A stretch of 64,000 nucleotides of DNA, from positions 398,590 to 462,589 of the forward strand of contig NZ_FPKW01000002.1 of assembly GCF_900114875.1 (NCBI RefSeq), read 5' to 3'. The stretch is from Chryseobacterium limigenitum (GTDB taxonomy: Bacteria; Bacteroidota; Bacteroidia; Flavobacteriales; Weeksellaceae). Made by a program: the position numbers and the translations under genes. Below are positions 39,303 to 48,012 of this stretch, in pieces. Position 1 is the stretch's first letter. Each line of letters opens with the position of its first letter. Under the pieces are notes generated by a model that worked only from the letters and a program-made list of their open reading frames with translations, ran no database searches and was not told where the DNA came from.

Positions 39303-41072
39303 TTATAAAAAATTAAGTGGATTAATGCGTGCAATCTGATCAAATTCTTCTGTTGATAGACCTCCCATCATATCGGCAAGCATCTGCTTATCGGTTTTAT
39401 GCTTTCGTACCATATAAAAGTCTGTGCCAAAAAGTACCCGCTCTTTTAGCTTAGGGTTTTTGAGGGTTTGACGTAGAAGAGGCAGTATATTTGCATCACT
39501 GTGTAAAATATAGCTGATATCTGCATAGACATTATCATGCTGTAACATCATACTGCAGATCAGGGAATACCAGTCGGTGTATTTCCATAGCTGTTCTACT
39601 TTTATTCGGGATGCTTTACCGTTTGCACTGAGAAAATCTATACCTCTGTCAGGATAAACATTAATCTGATGTGCCCAATTGTCCCGGTCTTTTTCCATAA
39701 ATTTCACCCATTCTTCATCTCCTCCGAAATGAGCGAAGCATATTTTTAAATGACTCAGGTCGTTCTCAATAGTTTCTTTATCTTCGTTGTATCCAAAAAG
39801 TTCACGAATATTTTTATCTTTTGATTTTCCAACTAATTTTGCAAGCCATTCTTTTTTCAGTAGGCAGGCATAATTCATGGGATGAGTAAAGATTTCCTGA
39901 ACATCTTGTGCATTTATCTGTGGTAAAAGTAAGGGTTTAAAATATTTTTCATTTTTCGGATCATCATCCTGATTGCCTTCATATTGTTCAAAAACAGGAT
40001 GTTCATCCCAGCTTTTCTCTTTGCTTCCCCTATAAAAGATTGACCCTATAATGCAATGTGTCATTATAGGGATGTCATTATCAGCAGCATACTTCCATAA
40101 TGGTAATAATCTTTCATCAAAGGGATAATATCCTAAGGCGGGATAAATTTTAAAACCACTAAATTTATGTTCTTCTATGTAAGTTTTAATAAAGCAGGGT
40201 TCTAGAATCACTTTATCTTTCAGGATGCTGTAATCAAATAAATTTTGTGATCCAACCTTTGTACGACGGGGATCAACAAAAACAAACGGATAAATTTTTT
40301 CAGGATGACATTGTTTTATTTTAAGCAATTCTTTCATTTGCTCTGCATAGCTTTTCAAAGGCTTCCCTGCTCCCATAAATTCCATGTCCATAGGTAATAC
40401 AATGATTGCTGAATTATCGGGATATTGTCTGCGTAATCTTGAGAAGATTCTGAACTGATCTTGATATCGTGCAAAGTGAACAATATTCATATATCGTTTT
40501 GCCAGCTCTTTGGTTTGCTTCCCTGGCAACATTCCCATGAGTTTGGAGAATTTTCTCAAGATAAATAAAAGTAGATTTCTTCCAGAAGGAAAAAATATGA
40601 ATAGGACAATAAGCAATAGGCTTTTAAGCCACCAGTTTTCTGCTATTACTCCTAAAAAAGACTCCTGAATCCAACTTGTTGCGGTATCGGCATATTTTGT
40701 TGACAAATCGTTGGATATCATCCAGTCTTTAATGAAATAGCGGTACAATTCATAAAACATCAGCGAGAAAATAAAAAGCCCGATGAAAAATTTTAGAATT
40801 GCCAATATAGTATATCTTACCAATGCAATTCTGATTTTATAAAGAGTCTGCTTTAATATAATATACCAGCGTTGATATGGCCATTTGTAAGGACTATTTT
40901 CATTGTTGAACCACCACTTTACCAAAACTACCATTTTACTTATGTTGAGAAGTCTGTAAAATGGTTCAGGAAGAAAAGTTTTGGCTAAATAAGGAGGAAC
41001 ATAATCAGAAGTGAAAATGTGCGCATGGCAATTAATGATGGGCGGCTTTTTGTCAGAAGATTTCTTTTCCAT
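39303..41072 (-). CDS. Membrane-anchored amidohydrolase-fold protein
   Basis: The 589-residue protein has amidohydrolase metal-site motifs in order: INCHAHIF (HxH, about 14), FSGFKIYPALGYYP, IMTHCIIG (His, about 348), CFAHFGG (about 455) and LFGTDFYM (Asp, about 548). Inserted after the first motif are two membrane helices (about 100-122 and 155-180), so the barrel appears tethered to the membrane. This is unusual for amidohydrolase_2 enzymes. It heads the four-gene operon with the CHAT protease and MBL hydrolase. The substrate is unknown. Confidence 0.75.
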   Translation of the reverse strand: MEKKSSDKKPPIINCHAHIFTSDYVPPYLAKTFLPEPFYRLLNISKMVVLVKWWFNNENSPYKWPYQRWYIILKQTLYKIRIALVRYTILAILKFFIGLFIFSLMFYELYRYFIKDWMISNDLSTKYADTATSWIQESFLGVIAENWWLKSLLLIVLFIFFPSGRNLLLFILRKFSKLMGMLPGKQTKELAKRYMNIVHFARYQDQFRIFSRLRRQYPDNSAIIVLPMDMEFMGAGKPLKSYAEQMKELLKIKQCHPEKIYPFVFVDPRRTKVGSQNLFDYSILKDKVILEPCFIKTYIEEHKFSGFKIYPALGYYPFDERLLPLWKYAADNDIPIMTHCIIGSIFYRGSKEKSWDEHPVFEQYEGNQDDDPKNEKYFKPLLLPQINAQDVQEIFTHPMNYACLLKKEWLAKLVGKSKDKNIRELFGYNEDKETIENDLSHLKICFAHFGGDEEWVKFMEKDRDNWAHQINVYPDRGIDFLSANGKASRIKVEQLWKYTDWYSLICSMMLQHDNVYADISYILHSDANILPLLRQTLKNPKLKERVLFGTDFYMVRKHKTDKQMLADMMGGLSTEEFDQIARINPLNFL

Positions 41073-41750
41073 TACCGTATATTTTTACAGATGATGAACA
41101 ATAAGTAACGGAACGGTAAATAATTTGCTTTGAAAGAAGCAAGTAGGTAGAGGTGGATTTCATAATAAAATGGTTTTTAGTTTATAGCTAATGTACAATT
41201 TTTTCAGAATAAAAGTATATTTTCACCCACTAAATTATATGAACCCCAACAAAACTTATGAAAAAAAATTCTAATGAAAATCTTCTCTTATAAATTATTG
41301 TAAAAACAAATAAATTACACAAAGCCATTTAAAAAGAATTACCCTCAAAAAATTCTTATAGATGAAATTGAAAAAGAAGTCTATCAAAAGTCCGTTTATA
41401 AAATTTCTGAAATCAGCATTATGATTCTGCTTATTTCTATAGATTATAATATTTTCGATTATTCCGATAACACTAAGTTATATCATTTTAAACCATTTAA
41501 AACCGAGAAATGTTGTACCCAAGATTTCCGGGCATAAAAAAGTCCTCTTAAAAAGAGAGCTAAGTCATTGATTGTCATATAGTAAAATAGACGGAACTTG
41601 AGCCCGTACATCCTTGTGGATAAAGGTTTTAAGTCCTATGAATATTGGTTCTAAATATCGTACAATGGCTTATTTGGGGGAGTTTGTGTCGATATAGGAG
41701 TCCCGTAATAAACCAAGATAAACCATCATAAACCGCCATTTGTTCAAAAC
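41073..41750. other. Intergenic region with att-like, tRNA-3'-like remnant
   Basis: On the minus strand at about 41625-41575 there is ACGGG-CTCAAGT-TCCGT followed by CTATTTTAC, which looks like a tRNA T-arm and acceptor end without the rest of the tRNA. It is followed (41565-41485, minus) by AGCTCTC, a hairpin, TTGGGTACAACAT and GGTTTTAAATGG. This is the same order as behind the tRNA-Met at 8.5 kb, but inverted. The region is probably an attachment site left by an integrative element. The rest (41073-41480) is AT-rich, without a gene I can support. Confidence 0.5.
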
Positions 41751-42977
41751 CTACCCCTCCCCAAACTCCTTCAACAATTTTTTATCAATCAACCCTTCCA
41801 GAAAAGGATTTACAATCCCCTGCTGATAAGATTTATTGATAACATTGTACATGAAAAGATTGGTTTCTTTCTGTTCCTGTATAATTTCTTCAATCAGTTC
41901 GGGTGTTAAAAACTGAGCTCTTAACTCCTCTACTCTCTGCTTTTTCGCAAGATTTTTTTGTTTTTCCAGTTCGGTTTGTTTAGATTCTAGCTGTCCAACA
42001 TTTTTTTTCTTTTGCTTTTTTTCCGAGAGACTTTCAATTTCTTGTTTGTAATATCCGTTTTGCAGAGCCTTTAGAAAAAATCAACTTTTTTGTTTTACGG
42101 ATGTGGTTTTAAAATAATCTTTGCAGAATTTCAAAGTTTGTTTGACAAACTCTTCTTCAAATTCGGCTAAAATTTGATTTTCCAAAACCGATTGAGACAC
42201 GCCGAAAGACTTGATTTCATCGTGCCATTTATTTTCCTTACCGCTTTCATTCTCATTTTCCGTGTCATTATTGGTATTATCACTTTCAATGACCGTCTTT
42301 TTATTTTTGTGTATCGTGAAAACCAATTTTTCCACACTTCTGGAAAATTCAGAGATCTCCTCAAAAGTAAAACGGATGTCGGTATGTTTTTCAATATCTT
42401 CCTGAGCCTTAAGCAAAACCCTCTTTTTGAAGTTGGCATACTTTGCATATTTATCTTCTACACAAAGAATTTCTTTCAGTTCCTGAACTTCAAAAATTCT
42501 TTTTCCGATTCATTCGTAGCTCTTTAAAAGCTCATAAAAACGGATGCTGTGACCGGAAGAAATTTTCAGAATATTTTTTAGGTCGTACAAGAGAAATTTC
42601 GATTTCAATTGCAGAAGATAAGGTTTAAGAACCGGATGAAAACTCGCTTCCAAGACTCCTCTGCCGTCAACGGAATATTTAAATGACGAAACCAGAGCCG
42701 TTTTAATTTCTTTGTCTTTACCTTCCTCTTTTACAGGAATGGTAATAATCTTTTTGAGCATTGAAGTGGTCAGCGAATTAATCTCCGCATAAATATTCTT
42801 GTTTTTGATCCCGAAAGTTTGGATAATATTTTTAATCGGAATATTGTAGGTTTTAAAATCTTCGTCCTTGTCCTGGATCATACTGATGATCAAGGTAAAT
42901 AGCCTCATTTCCATCAGATTAAAAGAATATCTTGCAGTGACGAGCTCATGGGATTTTTTTACGGTAAGTTGGGTCAT
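41751..42977 (-). CDS. Rep_3-type plasmid replication initiator, two in-frame UGA
   Basis: Read from ATG 42977 to TAG 41751 this is a 408-residue initiator with TGA at 42510-42512 and 42081-42083. The N-terminus (TVKKSHELVTARYSFNLMEM) and the segment IRFYELLKSYE are typical of Rep_3 winged-helix initiators. Frame is kept through both TGA codons: KSYE-x-IGKRIFEV and KQKS-x-FFLKALQNG. Family knowledge favours Gly at the second (GFFLKAL-like end of the second winged helix). It then continues into a charged helical tail (about 300-408). Iterons for binding lie just upstream. Under the standard code the protein would stop at residue 155. Confidence 0.75.
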
Positions 42978-43215
42978 TTCTTTGATTGTACAAAGTAAAA
43001 TGTAGTATGTAGAATGTATTTTACAATTAGTTTTTGATTTATTATTCGTACATTATTTAAAAGCTACCTTTACAAGCTACTGTAATTTTTAAATGTTATA
43101 TTTCAATATATTTTTCCGTTAAACCCTAAATTTGTTATACTTCACAGAATCCTTGAATAAGTAGCCATTCCACCTTGTTTATGCAGCTGTAGTGCCTTAA
43201 TTCCGGTACTTTTTA

Positions 43216-43278
43216 CCCTGAATTTGTTATATTCCGCCCTGTTTTTGGTATCCTTTGCCCTAAATCTGATACCCAATG
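43216..43278 (+). repeat. Three 21-bp iterons
   Basis: Copies start at 43216, 43237 and 43258, with the core CCCT(A/G)AAT(T/C)TG(T/A)TA. Spacing of 21 bp (two helical turns) is typical of initiator binding arrays. Confidence 0.7.
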
Positions 43279-43474
43279 CTTCGTAAAGCCTTTGCAGTAG
43301 CCAATCTCAAAGCCTATAAACAATATAAGAACGTAAGTGATATAACATCTTAAACAGAGATAAAATAAAAGCTTAGTTGTTGTTAATTTTTAGATTTTTT
43401 TATCAATAACGGCTGAAAGCAAGAGTTTAAATACAATTTATTGAATCATTTCTTATTTTTAATCTGTAAAATAA

Positions 43475-43687
43475 GCTACATTTTCAGGGTATATTCAAAA
43501 GATTGTTTCAGGTTTAACAAAGGTTTTTTTCGGTGTTTGAATTGGCTTTGATAAAGAGATTCAGTGTCTAAAGTCTATTGATAATCTTTAGTTTTAAATT
43601 TCACGAATAGCTACATTTTTAGGGTAACTAAAGTTTTTCCATTTAAAATCTAAAATTTATAATTTCGGGGGGCTACATTTTCAGGGT
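43475..43687 (+). repeat. Three copies of GCTACATTTTYAGGGT
   Basis: Copies lie at 43475-43490, 43610-43625 and 43672-43687; two are identical over 16 bases and one differs at a single base. They lie between rep and the HTH-membrane gene and are probably a second set of initiator or regulator sites. Confidence 0.7.
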
Positions 43688-43703
43688 GGTAGACTCCTCT
43701 GCT

Positions 43704-44240
43704 CTAAAATTTCAGATTTCCTGTTGCAACAAGAACCACAAACAAAACTAAAATAATAGTTACCGCAATGGCAATAATAAAGTAAGTCGTTGCTTTGTTG
43801 GAGACACCCAATAATTGACCATACATTTCCTGGATCTGATTTTTAGCTTCCTGTTGATTGTTTTGCAGCTGGAGATTGTTTTCTTTGTAGATATTGATGA
43901 CTTCATAGTTTGATTTGATTACTTCTTCCTGCTCCTTAACTTTGAGCTGCAACATAAAATTTTCCTGTTTGATTTCCGTTGCCACTCACTCCTCTGCTCT
44001 GTTTGGTTGATGGTTGTCAGTCGTTGGTTGTCAGTCGTTCGTTACCGATTCGGTGGTAGATTCTAAAGGTTTACCCATTGCATCTGCCATTTTTTTCAGA
44101 TCGTCCCGGTTCAGATAACTGCTCTTTCCTTTGGAATCTACTTTGTTAATGAATTTGATATTCAACTTGTTTGCCCGGTTGTACAATGTAGTTGAACTCA
44201 CACCCAACATTCTCTCTGCCTCTGCTTTTGAAATTTCCAT
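43704..44240 (-). CDS. HTH protein with coiled coil and membrane anchor, two in-frame UGA
   Basis: From ATG 44240 to TAG 43704 there is one frame of 178 residues with TGA at 44031-44033 and 43986-43988. Residues 1-65 form a helix-turn-helix (KAEAERMLGVSSTTLYNRA, then KVDSKGKSSYLNRDDLKKMA). Next come a Gln/Thr-rich linker that carries both TGA codons, a coiled coil (about 92-145, with NNLQLQNNQQEAKNQIQEM) and a C-terminal membrane helix (about 153-175). The linker includes a 14-bp tandem repeat, so the residue at the TGA sites cannot be judged. Alternatively these are two genes, HTH (44031-44240) and membrane coil (43704-43985, GTG start). It lies just upstream of rep and may control replication or partition. 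Confidence 0.5.
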
Positions 44241-44857
44241 AAGATGTTATTAATGATAAATGATTTTGTATTGATAATTGACCGATAACTTTTGGTTATC
44301 ACGCAGTCTAAAGTCAGTGCAATACTTGCTTTTCTAATGCTTTATTACAACGGCATCAATGCTTGTAAAGCCTTTGTTACAGGATTTGCAAAACTTTATA
44401 AAACGTTGGAAGATGGATTGTCAAAGGTTTTAAAGACGTTTTTAAAACCCTTACGGATTTATAAGCATTGAAAACACTTTTTCAAGGTCTTTACCTTAAC
44501 AATCCCTTGACATTCATTGTATAAGGTTTGTTCATGTTTTAACAAACTTGAGTTTTGCTTTGCCAAGGCATTGTAAAAGCAGGGCAGAGGAGTGTGTAAA
44601 CCCTTATCAACACATTGTACAGCATTTTGCAAAGACGAGGAATCAACTGGTTCTCTTGATGAATTAAGCATTTACAAAGGATGTACGAACCTTCATAAAA
44701 CCTTATTAAAGCAGAGCGGAGGAGTCTGAATTGATGTAATAATCTAATAATGAAACAGTTTAACAATGCTTTGATTATGTTATAAATATAGCGTGTTTTT
44801 AATTGATGCATTGGTAAATTGATATATTGTTACATTGCTGAAAGCTGTGTTATATTA
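44241..44857. other. Intergenic region with GCAGAGGAGT-type repeats
   Basis: No credible gene is seen. The motif (A)GCAGRGGAGT occurs at 44584-44594 and 44711-44724 (with a short insertion). The region also has many short inverted words such as TTGTAAAGC and CAAAGGTTTT. It may be a transfer or control region of the plasmid module. Confidence 0.4.
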
Positions 44858-45925
44858 TTAAAACCATTGCTTTTTAATCTCAAGAGCAATCTTTGCGGTC
44901 ATCAGAGGCGGAACACTCATCCCACAAACATAGCGGACGGAAGTTCCACAGAAATCAAAATCACTTGGAAAACTGCTCATACGGATGTATTCTGTATCAT
45001 TGAGATTGCGAACTTCATTGTAATAAACGGCAGTTCAACTCGAAGTTAAAGTAGGAGCAACAATGTTATCATATAATATATAAGTGCTGAAAAAAGCATT
45101 GTAAGTGTTGAGGTTCCTGTATTTGGCATCCGCAAATTTCAGATTTTGGTCTCCAAACTCTACATACTGCCGTCTTTCGACAATGGAAGGTCGGAGATGG
45201 GGATGAGAAGTTGAGTTTCTATCAACAATTTCTCCGAAATAAACAGGTGGCTCGTTAAAATTTAAAACTAAGTCCGGGAGTTCTAAACTTTTCCTTCTTG
45301 CAATAAAGAAAATACGTTCACGAGCTTGCGGAACACCCATCGTTGCTGAATTGAGTCTGAAAACCTGTATTTGATATCCTAAATTTTCTAATCTTTCAAA
45401 GACTTCAATCGCATATTTTTTGGCTCTTCCGGCAACGAGTCCCGGAACATTTTCCATTACAACAACTTTGGGATTCAATTTTTCTACCGTATCACAGAAT
45501 ATAAACACAAGTTCATCCAAAATCTGTTTTTTCTGTCACTCTTTAAATACTTTTTCCTTTCCCCGATATTCCTCACGTTTTCAGGACATCGAAAAGGTAC
45601 TGCAAGGTGGAGAACCATCCAGAATATCCAAATTAAACAATTCTTTGGGAAGATTAGAACGTAGATTAAAATCCCTGATGTCTTCGTGGTAGTAATATTT
45701 GGGGGAGTGATTGGCTTGGTAGATCTTGGCCATTCTCCCATCTATTTCTACACCGCCCAAATGTTGAAAACCTGCGAGCTTATATCCCATCGTAGAACCG
45801 CCACCGCCTACAAAAGTTCAGAATACTTTCAGATTATGAACTGGTGGGTAATCATATTTTAAGTTTCGGTCATATTTTAAATTTTTCGTAATCTTTTCTG
45901 ATTTTGTGAATGGGAATTTCTTCAT
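44858..45925 (-). CDS. DNA (cytosine-5) methyltransferase, four in-frame UGA
   Basis: From ATG 45925 to TAA 44858 there is one 355-residue frame with TGA at codons 36, 115, 130 and 297 (45818, 45581, 45536 and 45035) and no other stop. Motif I is FVGGGGSTMGYKLAGF, motif IV DGSPPCSTFSM (catalytic Cys), motif VI VVMENVPGLV and motif VIII QARERIFFIA; the C-terminus has VCGMSVPPLM. Close relatives, as I recall them, have Gly at SM(A/S)-G-xRE, RE-G-Q and T(A/S)S-G, exactly where codons 115, 130 and 297 are TGA. Standard GGA, GGT, GGC and GGG codons also occur. No restriction enzyme is adjacent, so it may be an orphan or anti-restriction methylase. The true start could lie further upstream. Confidence 0.8.
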
Positions 45926-46127
45926 TTTTGAAGACCCTTTGTTTCATTCTTGGTTTGATTTTGCGCATCACGACATTTTTTCTTTGATGGTTGTATTTTG
46001 GTTTTCAGATGTTCATTTCATTTTTGTTTTAAGCAACTAAAAGATTTAGAAATTAAGAGATTTAGTGATTAGATAATTAATACATTCGCTATATTGTTAA
46101 ACTGTTACATTGATATATTGTTACATT
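45926..46127 (-). other. Short region upstream of the C5 methyltransferase
   Basis: A small overlapping frame begins ATG-CGC-AAA (about 45970 downward) and reads KPRMKQRVFKNEEIPIHKI, ending after two TGA codons. It may be a short leader gene or the methyltransferase's own N-terminal extension in another frame. The evidence is too weak to call a gene. Confidence 0.3.
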
Positions 46128-46919
46128 TTATATCGGATAATTCGCCACCAACACTTCCGTTTTCCTTTTGTTCAGAGCTTTTTTGCTATTGTGAGAAGCT
46201 GACAAAGGTTGGTCAAAGTTTTTTACATACCATTGATGCTCCTTTACAAACCTGTCGAGTATTTTAGATGGAAAATTACTTAGTAAAAATTTTCATTTGA
46301 TTTGAGATAATACCGTCAGATCTCTGATAAAATCATCTTCGTGATAACCTCCGTAATGTCATTGGTTCGTTCCGATATAAGGAGGGTCGCAGTAAAAGAA
46401 GGTATCTTCATGATCTCTCGACTGGATGACCTTATCCGCCTGATTCTGTTCAATTTGCGTGTAAGAAAGACGGTTACTCATTTCTTCTTTAAAATTTTGT
46501 ATTTTATTCTGAAATGTTGTAGGGCATTTGTTGTCCTTCGAATATCAAAAGCTACCTATACGACTGCAAAATCATTGATTGCATGAGACGTAAAATGCTC
46601 GTGCTCTTATGACGGGACTGTCTGCAAAAAGCCGGGGAGTTTCATAAATGAAAAGTGCTTTTTTATAGGTTTCTCTACTGTGAAGGGTAGCTTCGATTTT
46701 TTCGTGTAATGCTTTGTAGTTTTTCTTCAAAACTTCGTAGAAATTAACGACATTCATATTGGTGTCATTGATAATTTCCGAAGGAGAAGGCTCTTTAGCC
46801 CGAAACAGTGCGCCGCCTCAAAAATAAGGTTCTACATAGATTCTATGGGGAGGCGTCAATCAAAGAAGTTTTTTGACTAAATTCTGTTTCCCACCGTAAT
46901 ACGTAATCGGGGTTTTCAT
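46128..46919 (-). CDS. D12-class (Dam-like) DNA adenine methyltransferase, six in-frame UGA
   Basis: One 263-residue frame runs from ATG 46919 to TAA 46128, with TGA at codons 20, 34, 116, 125, 187 and 209 and no TAA or TAG. It starts MKTPITYYGGKQNLV (AdoMet motif) and has the catalytic DPPY (FFYCDPPYIGTNQ). Motif I reads YVEPYF-x-GGALF, where x=TGA; the family has Gly there (EPFxGGGA). Likewise SQIK-x-KFLLSNFPS matches IKGKFLLS, and TNQ-x-HYGGY matches a conserved Gly-His. So at least three TGA codons fall on expected glycines. Under the standard code the longest fragment would lack both active-site motifs. Confidence 0.85.
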
Positions 46920-47133
46920 TTTTGCTTTAAGCAGGGGAGTTTTATTTTTTATTGTTATTTTATTTTCAGAGAAATTGTTCATTTTCACTTTTTGTAAATA
47001 AAGTAAATGTATCTATTGCAGGGGAGTGTTGCTTAAGAAAATAAAATAGCCCGAGTAAAAAACTTGGGCTATTTCCATGAGTTCATTTTTGGAACGGAAA
47101 CCATTCCCAACCTTTGAATACCAAAGGTTTTAC
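46920..47133 (-). terminator. Intergenic segment with a terminator hairpin
   Basis: The stem AAATAGCCC / GGGCTATTT (47043-47077) is flanked by A and T runs. It separates the Dam-like gene from the acidic protein upstream. Two more copies of GCAGGGGAGT lie at 46931 and 47018. Confidence 0.65.
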
Positions 47134-47733
47134 TTACTTTTTTTCAGGTCTCTTATCTTCCTGCTTCTTACCGAAATGCGGTTTTTCTGAAGCAGGTTTA
47201 GAATCAGACTTGAAATTCTGTTTTTCTTCCAATTTCTTACCTTCAGATGATACATCCGAAGGTTTCGTAGATTCCGAAATTGGTTTGTCGGAATTTTCAG
47301 AAGCAGAATCTTGTTTTTCAGAAACAAATTCAGTCGTTGGAGTATGCTCCGGATTTTCTGATAGGATCACTTCTGAGTTTGATTCCAAGTTTTCTTCTGT
47401 TTCCTTTTCAAGAGCAGGATGGACTTTGGAATGCATCCACTCTTGCAAGGTTGGAAGTTGTGACACTTCCTTGCTCCATCGGCTCATCACATACGAGATA
47501 ATTTTGAAATCATCTCCGATAAGCTGTAAAAGTTCATTATTCTCCATTTCCACGAGGTTGAATTCCGATGGAACTTCGCCCTCGAAGTTGTGGGTAATAA
47601 TTTCGATCAATTCTTTTCGGGAAAAATGTTTGACCATTTCCGTACTGATCGATTGATACTGAGGTTCAGATTTTACTCTGTCCTTTAGCACTGCTGAGAA
47701 TATTTTCAAGAGTGCCGTTTTGTTTTCGTTCAT
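47134..47733 (-). CDS. Acidic protein with disordered tail, unknown
   Basis: In this 199-residue protein, residues 1-95 are helical (MNENKTALLKIFSAVLKDR, then WSKEVSQLPTLQEWM). The rest is low-complexity, rich in Glu, Ser, Lys and Pro, ending EDKRPEKK. The start region is similar in pattern to the protein at 49010-49594 (NENRLLVQCFMKML; ELxxIxxW; DDxxIxSYxxxRW), so the two may be paralogues. No in-frame TGA. Typical accessory gene of Bacteroidetes plasmids; function unknown. Confidence 0.65.
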   Translation of the reverse strand: MNENKTALLKIFSAVLKDRVKSEPQYQSISTEMVKHFSRKELIEIITHNFEGEVPSEFNLVEMENNELLQLIGDDFKIISYVMSRWSKEVSQLPTLQEWMHSKVHPALEKETEENLESNSEVILSENPEHTPTTEFVSEKQDSASENSDKPISESTKPSDVSSEGKKLEEKQNFKSDSKPASEKPHFGKKQEDKRPEKK

Positions 47734-47796
47734 ACTATTGGATTTTAATTGTTAGACATTTTGTTTAAAGATTTTGTTTTAGAGTCTTGTTTCTTT

Positions 47797-48012
47797 TTAA
47801 TTCATATGTAGCACCATAAAGCGCTCTCCTTCAACGGAAGAACCGTCTTCAGATAGCTTTCCGCTTTGGATAAGAGATTGTCTCACTTGATCAGCCTTTC
47901 GGTAACTTTGATAAAAGGATTTCGGCTGAAAATGAACGATATCTATACAACTTGTTTTGTGTACGATGATAAAAACGGTAAGAACAAATACACTATGATC
48001 CTGCCTGTTCAT
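47797..48012 (-). CDS. Small unknown protein
   Basis: The 71-residue frame has a protein-like C-terminal half (YQSYRKADQVRQSLIQSGKL). Its ATG overlaps the TGA of the preceding small gene (ATGA), which suggests translational coupling under the standard code. No domain recognised. Confidence 0.45.
   Translation of the reverse strand: MNRQDHSVFVLTVFIIVHKTSCIDIVHFQPKSFYQSYRKADQVRQSLIQSGKLSEDGSSVEGERFMVLHMN

Larger units (their letters stand above)
42978..43703. other. Plasmid origin with two iteron families
   Basis: This non-coding region next to rep has three direct repeats at exact 21 bp spacing beginning with CCCT (43216, 43237, 43258; best copy CCCTGAATTTGTTATA) and a further copy at 43124. 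A second family, GCTACATTTTCAGGGT, occurs three times (43475, 43610, 43672) in the same orientation. Its reverse complement shares ACCCTRAA with the first family. Such iterons are Rep binding sites, so this is probably the replication origin of the plasmid module. Confidence 0.7.

Noticed and set aside
41575..41640. Complete second tRNA gene at the right att-like block
   Set aside because: Only a T-arm and acceptor-like end can be drawn; no D-arm or anticodon arm precedes it.
44241..44857. Small minus-strand frames at 44459-44811 as genes
   Set aside because: They overlap each other in different frames, have skewed composition and contain the dispersed repeat; no protein-like conservation is apparent.
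44858..46919. Both methyltransferases as ordinary pseudogenes
   Set aside because: Ten in-frame stops, all TGA, no frameshifts, no TAA/TAG, and catalytic motifs intact. Decay would not choose one stop codon at glycine positions.
44858..46919. Restriction-modification system
   Set aside because: No endonuclease gene lies beside either methyltransferase, so they are listed as orphan methylases.
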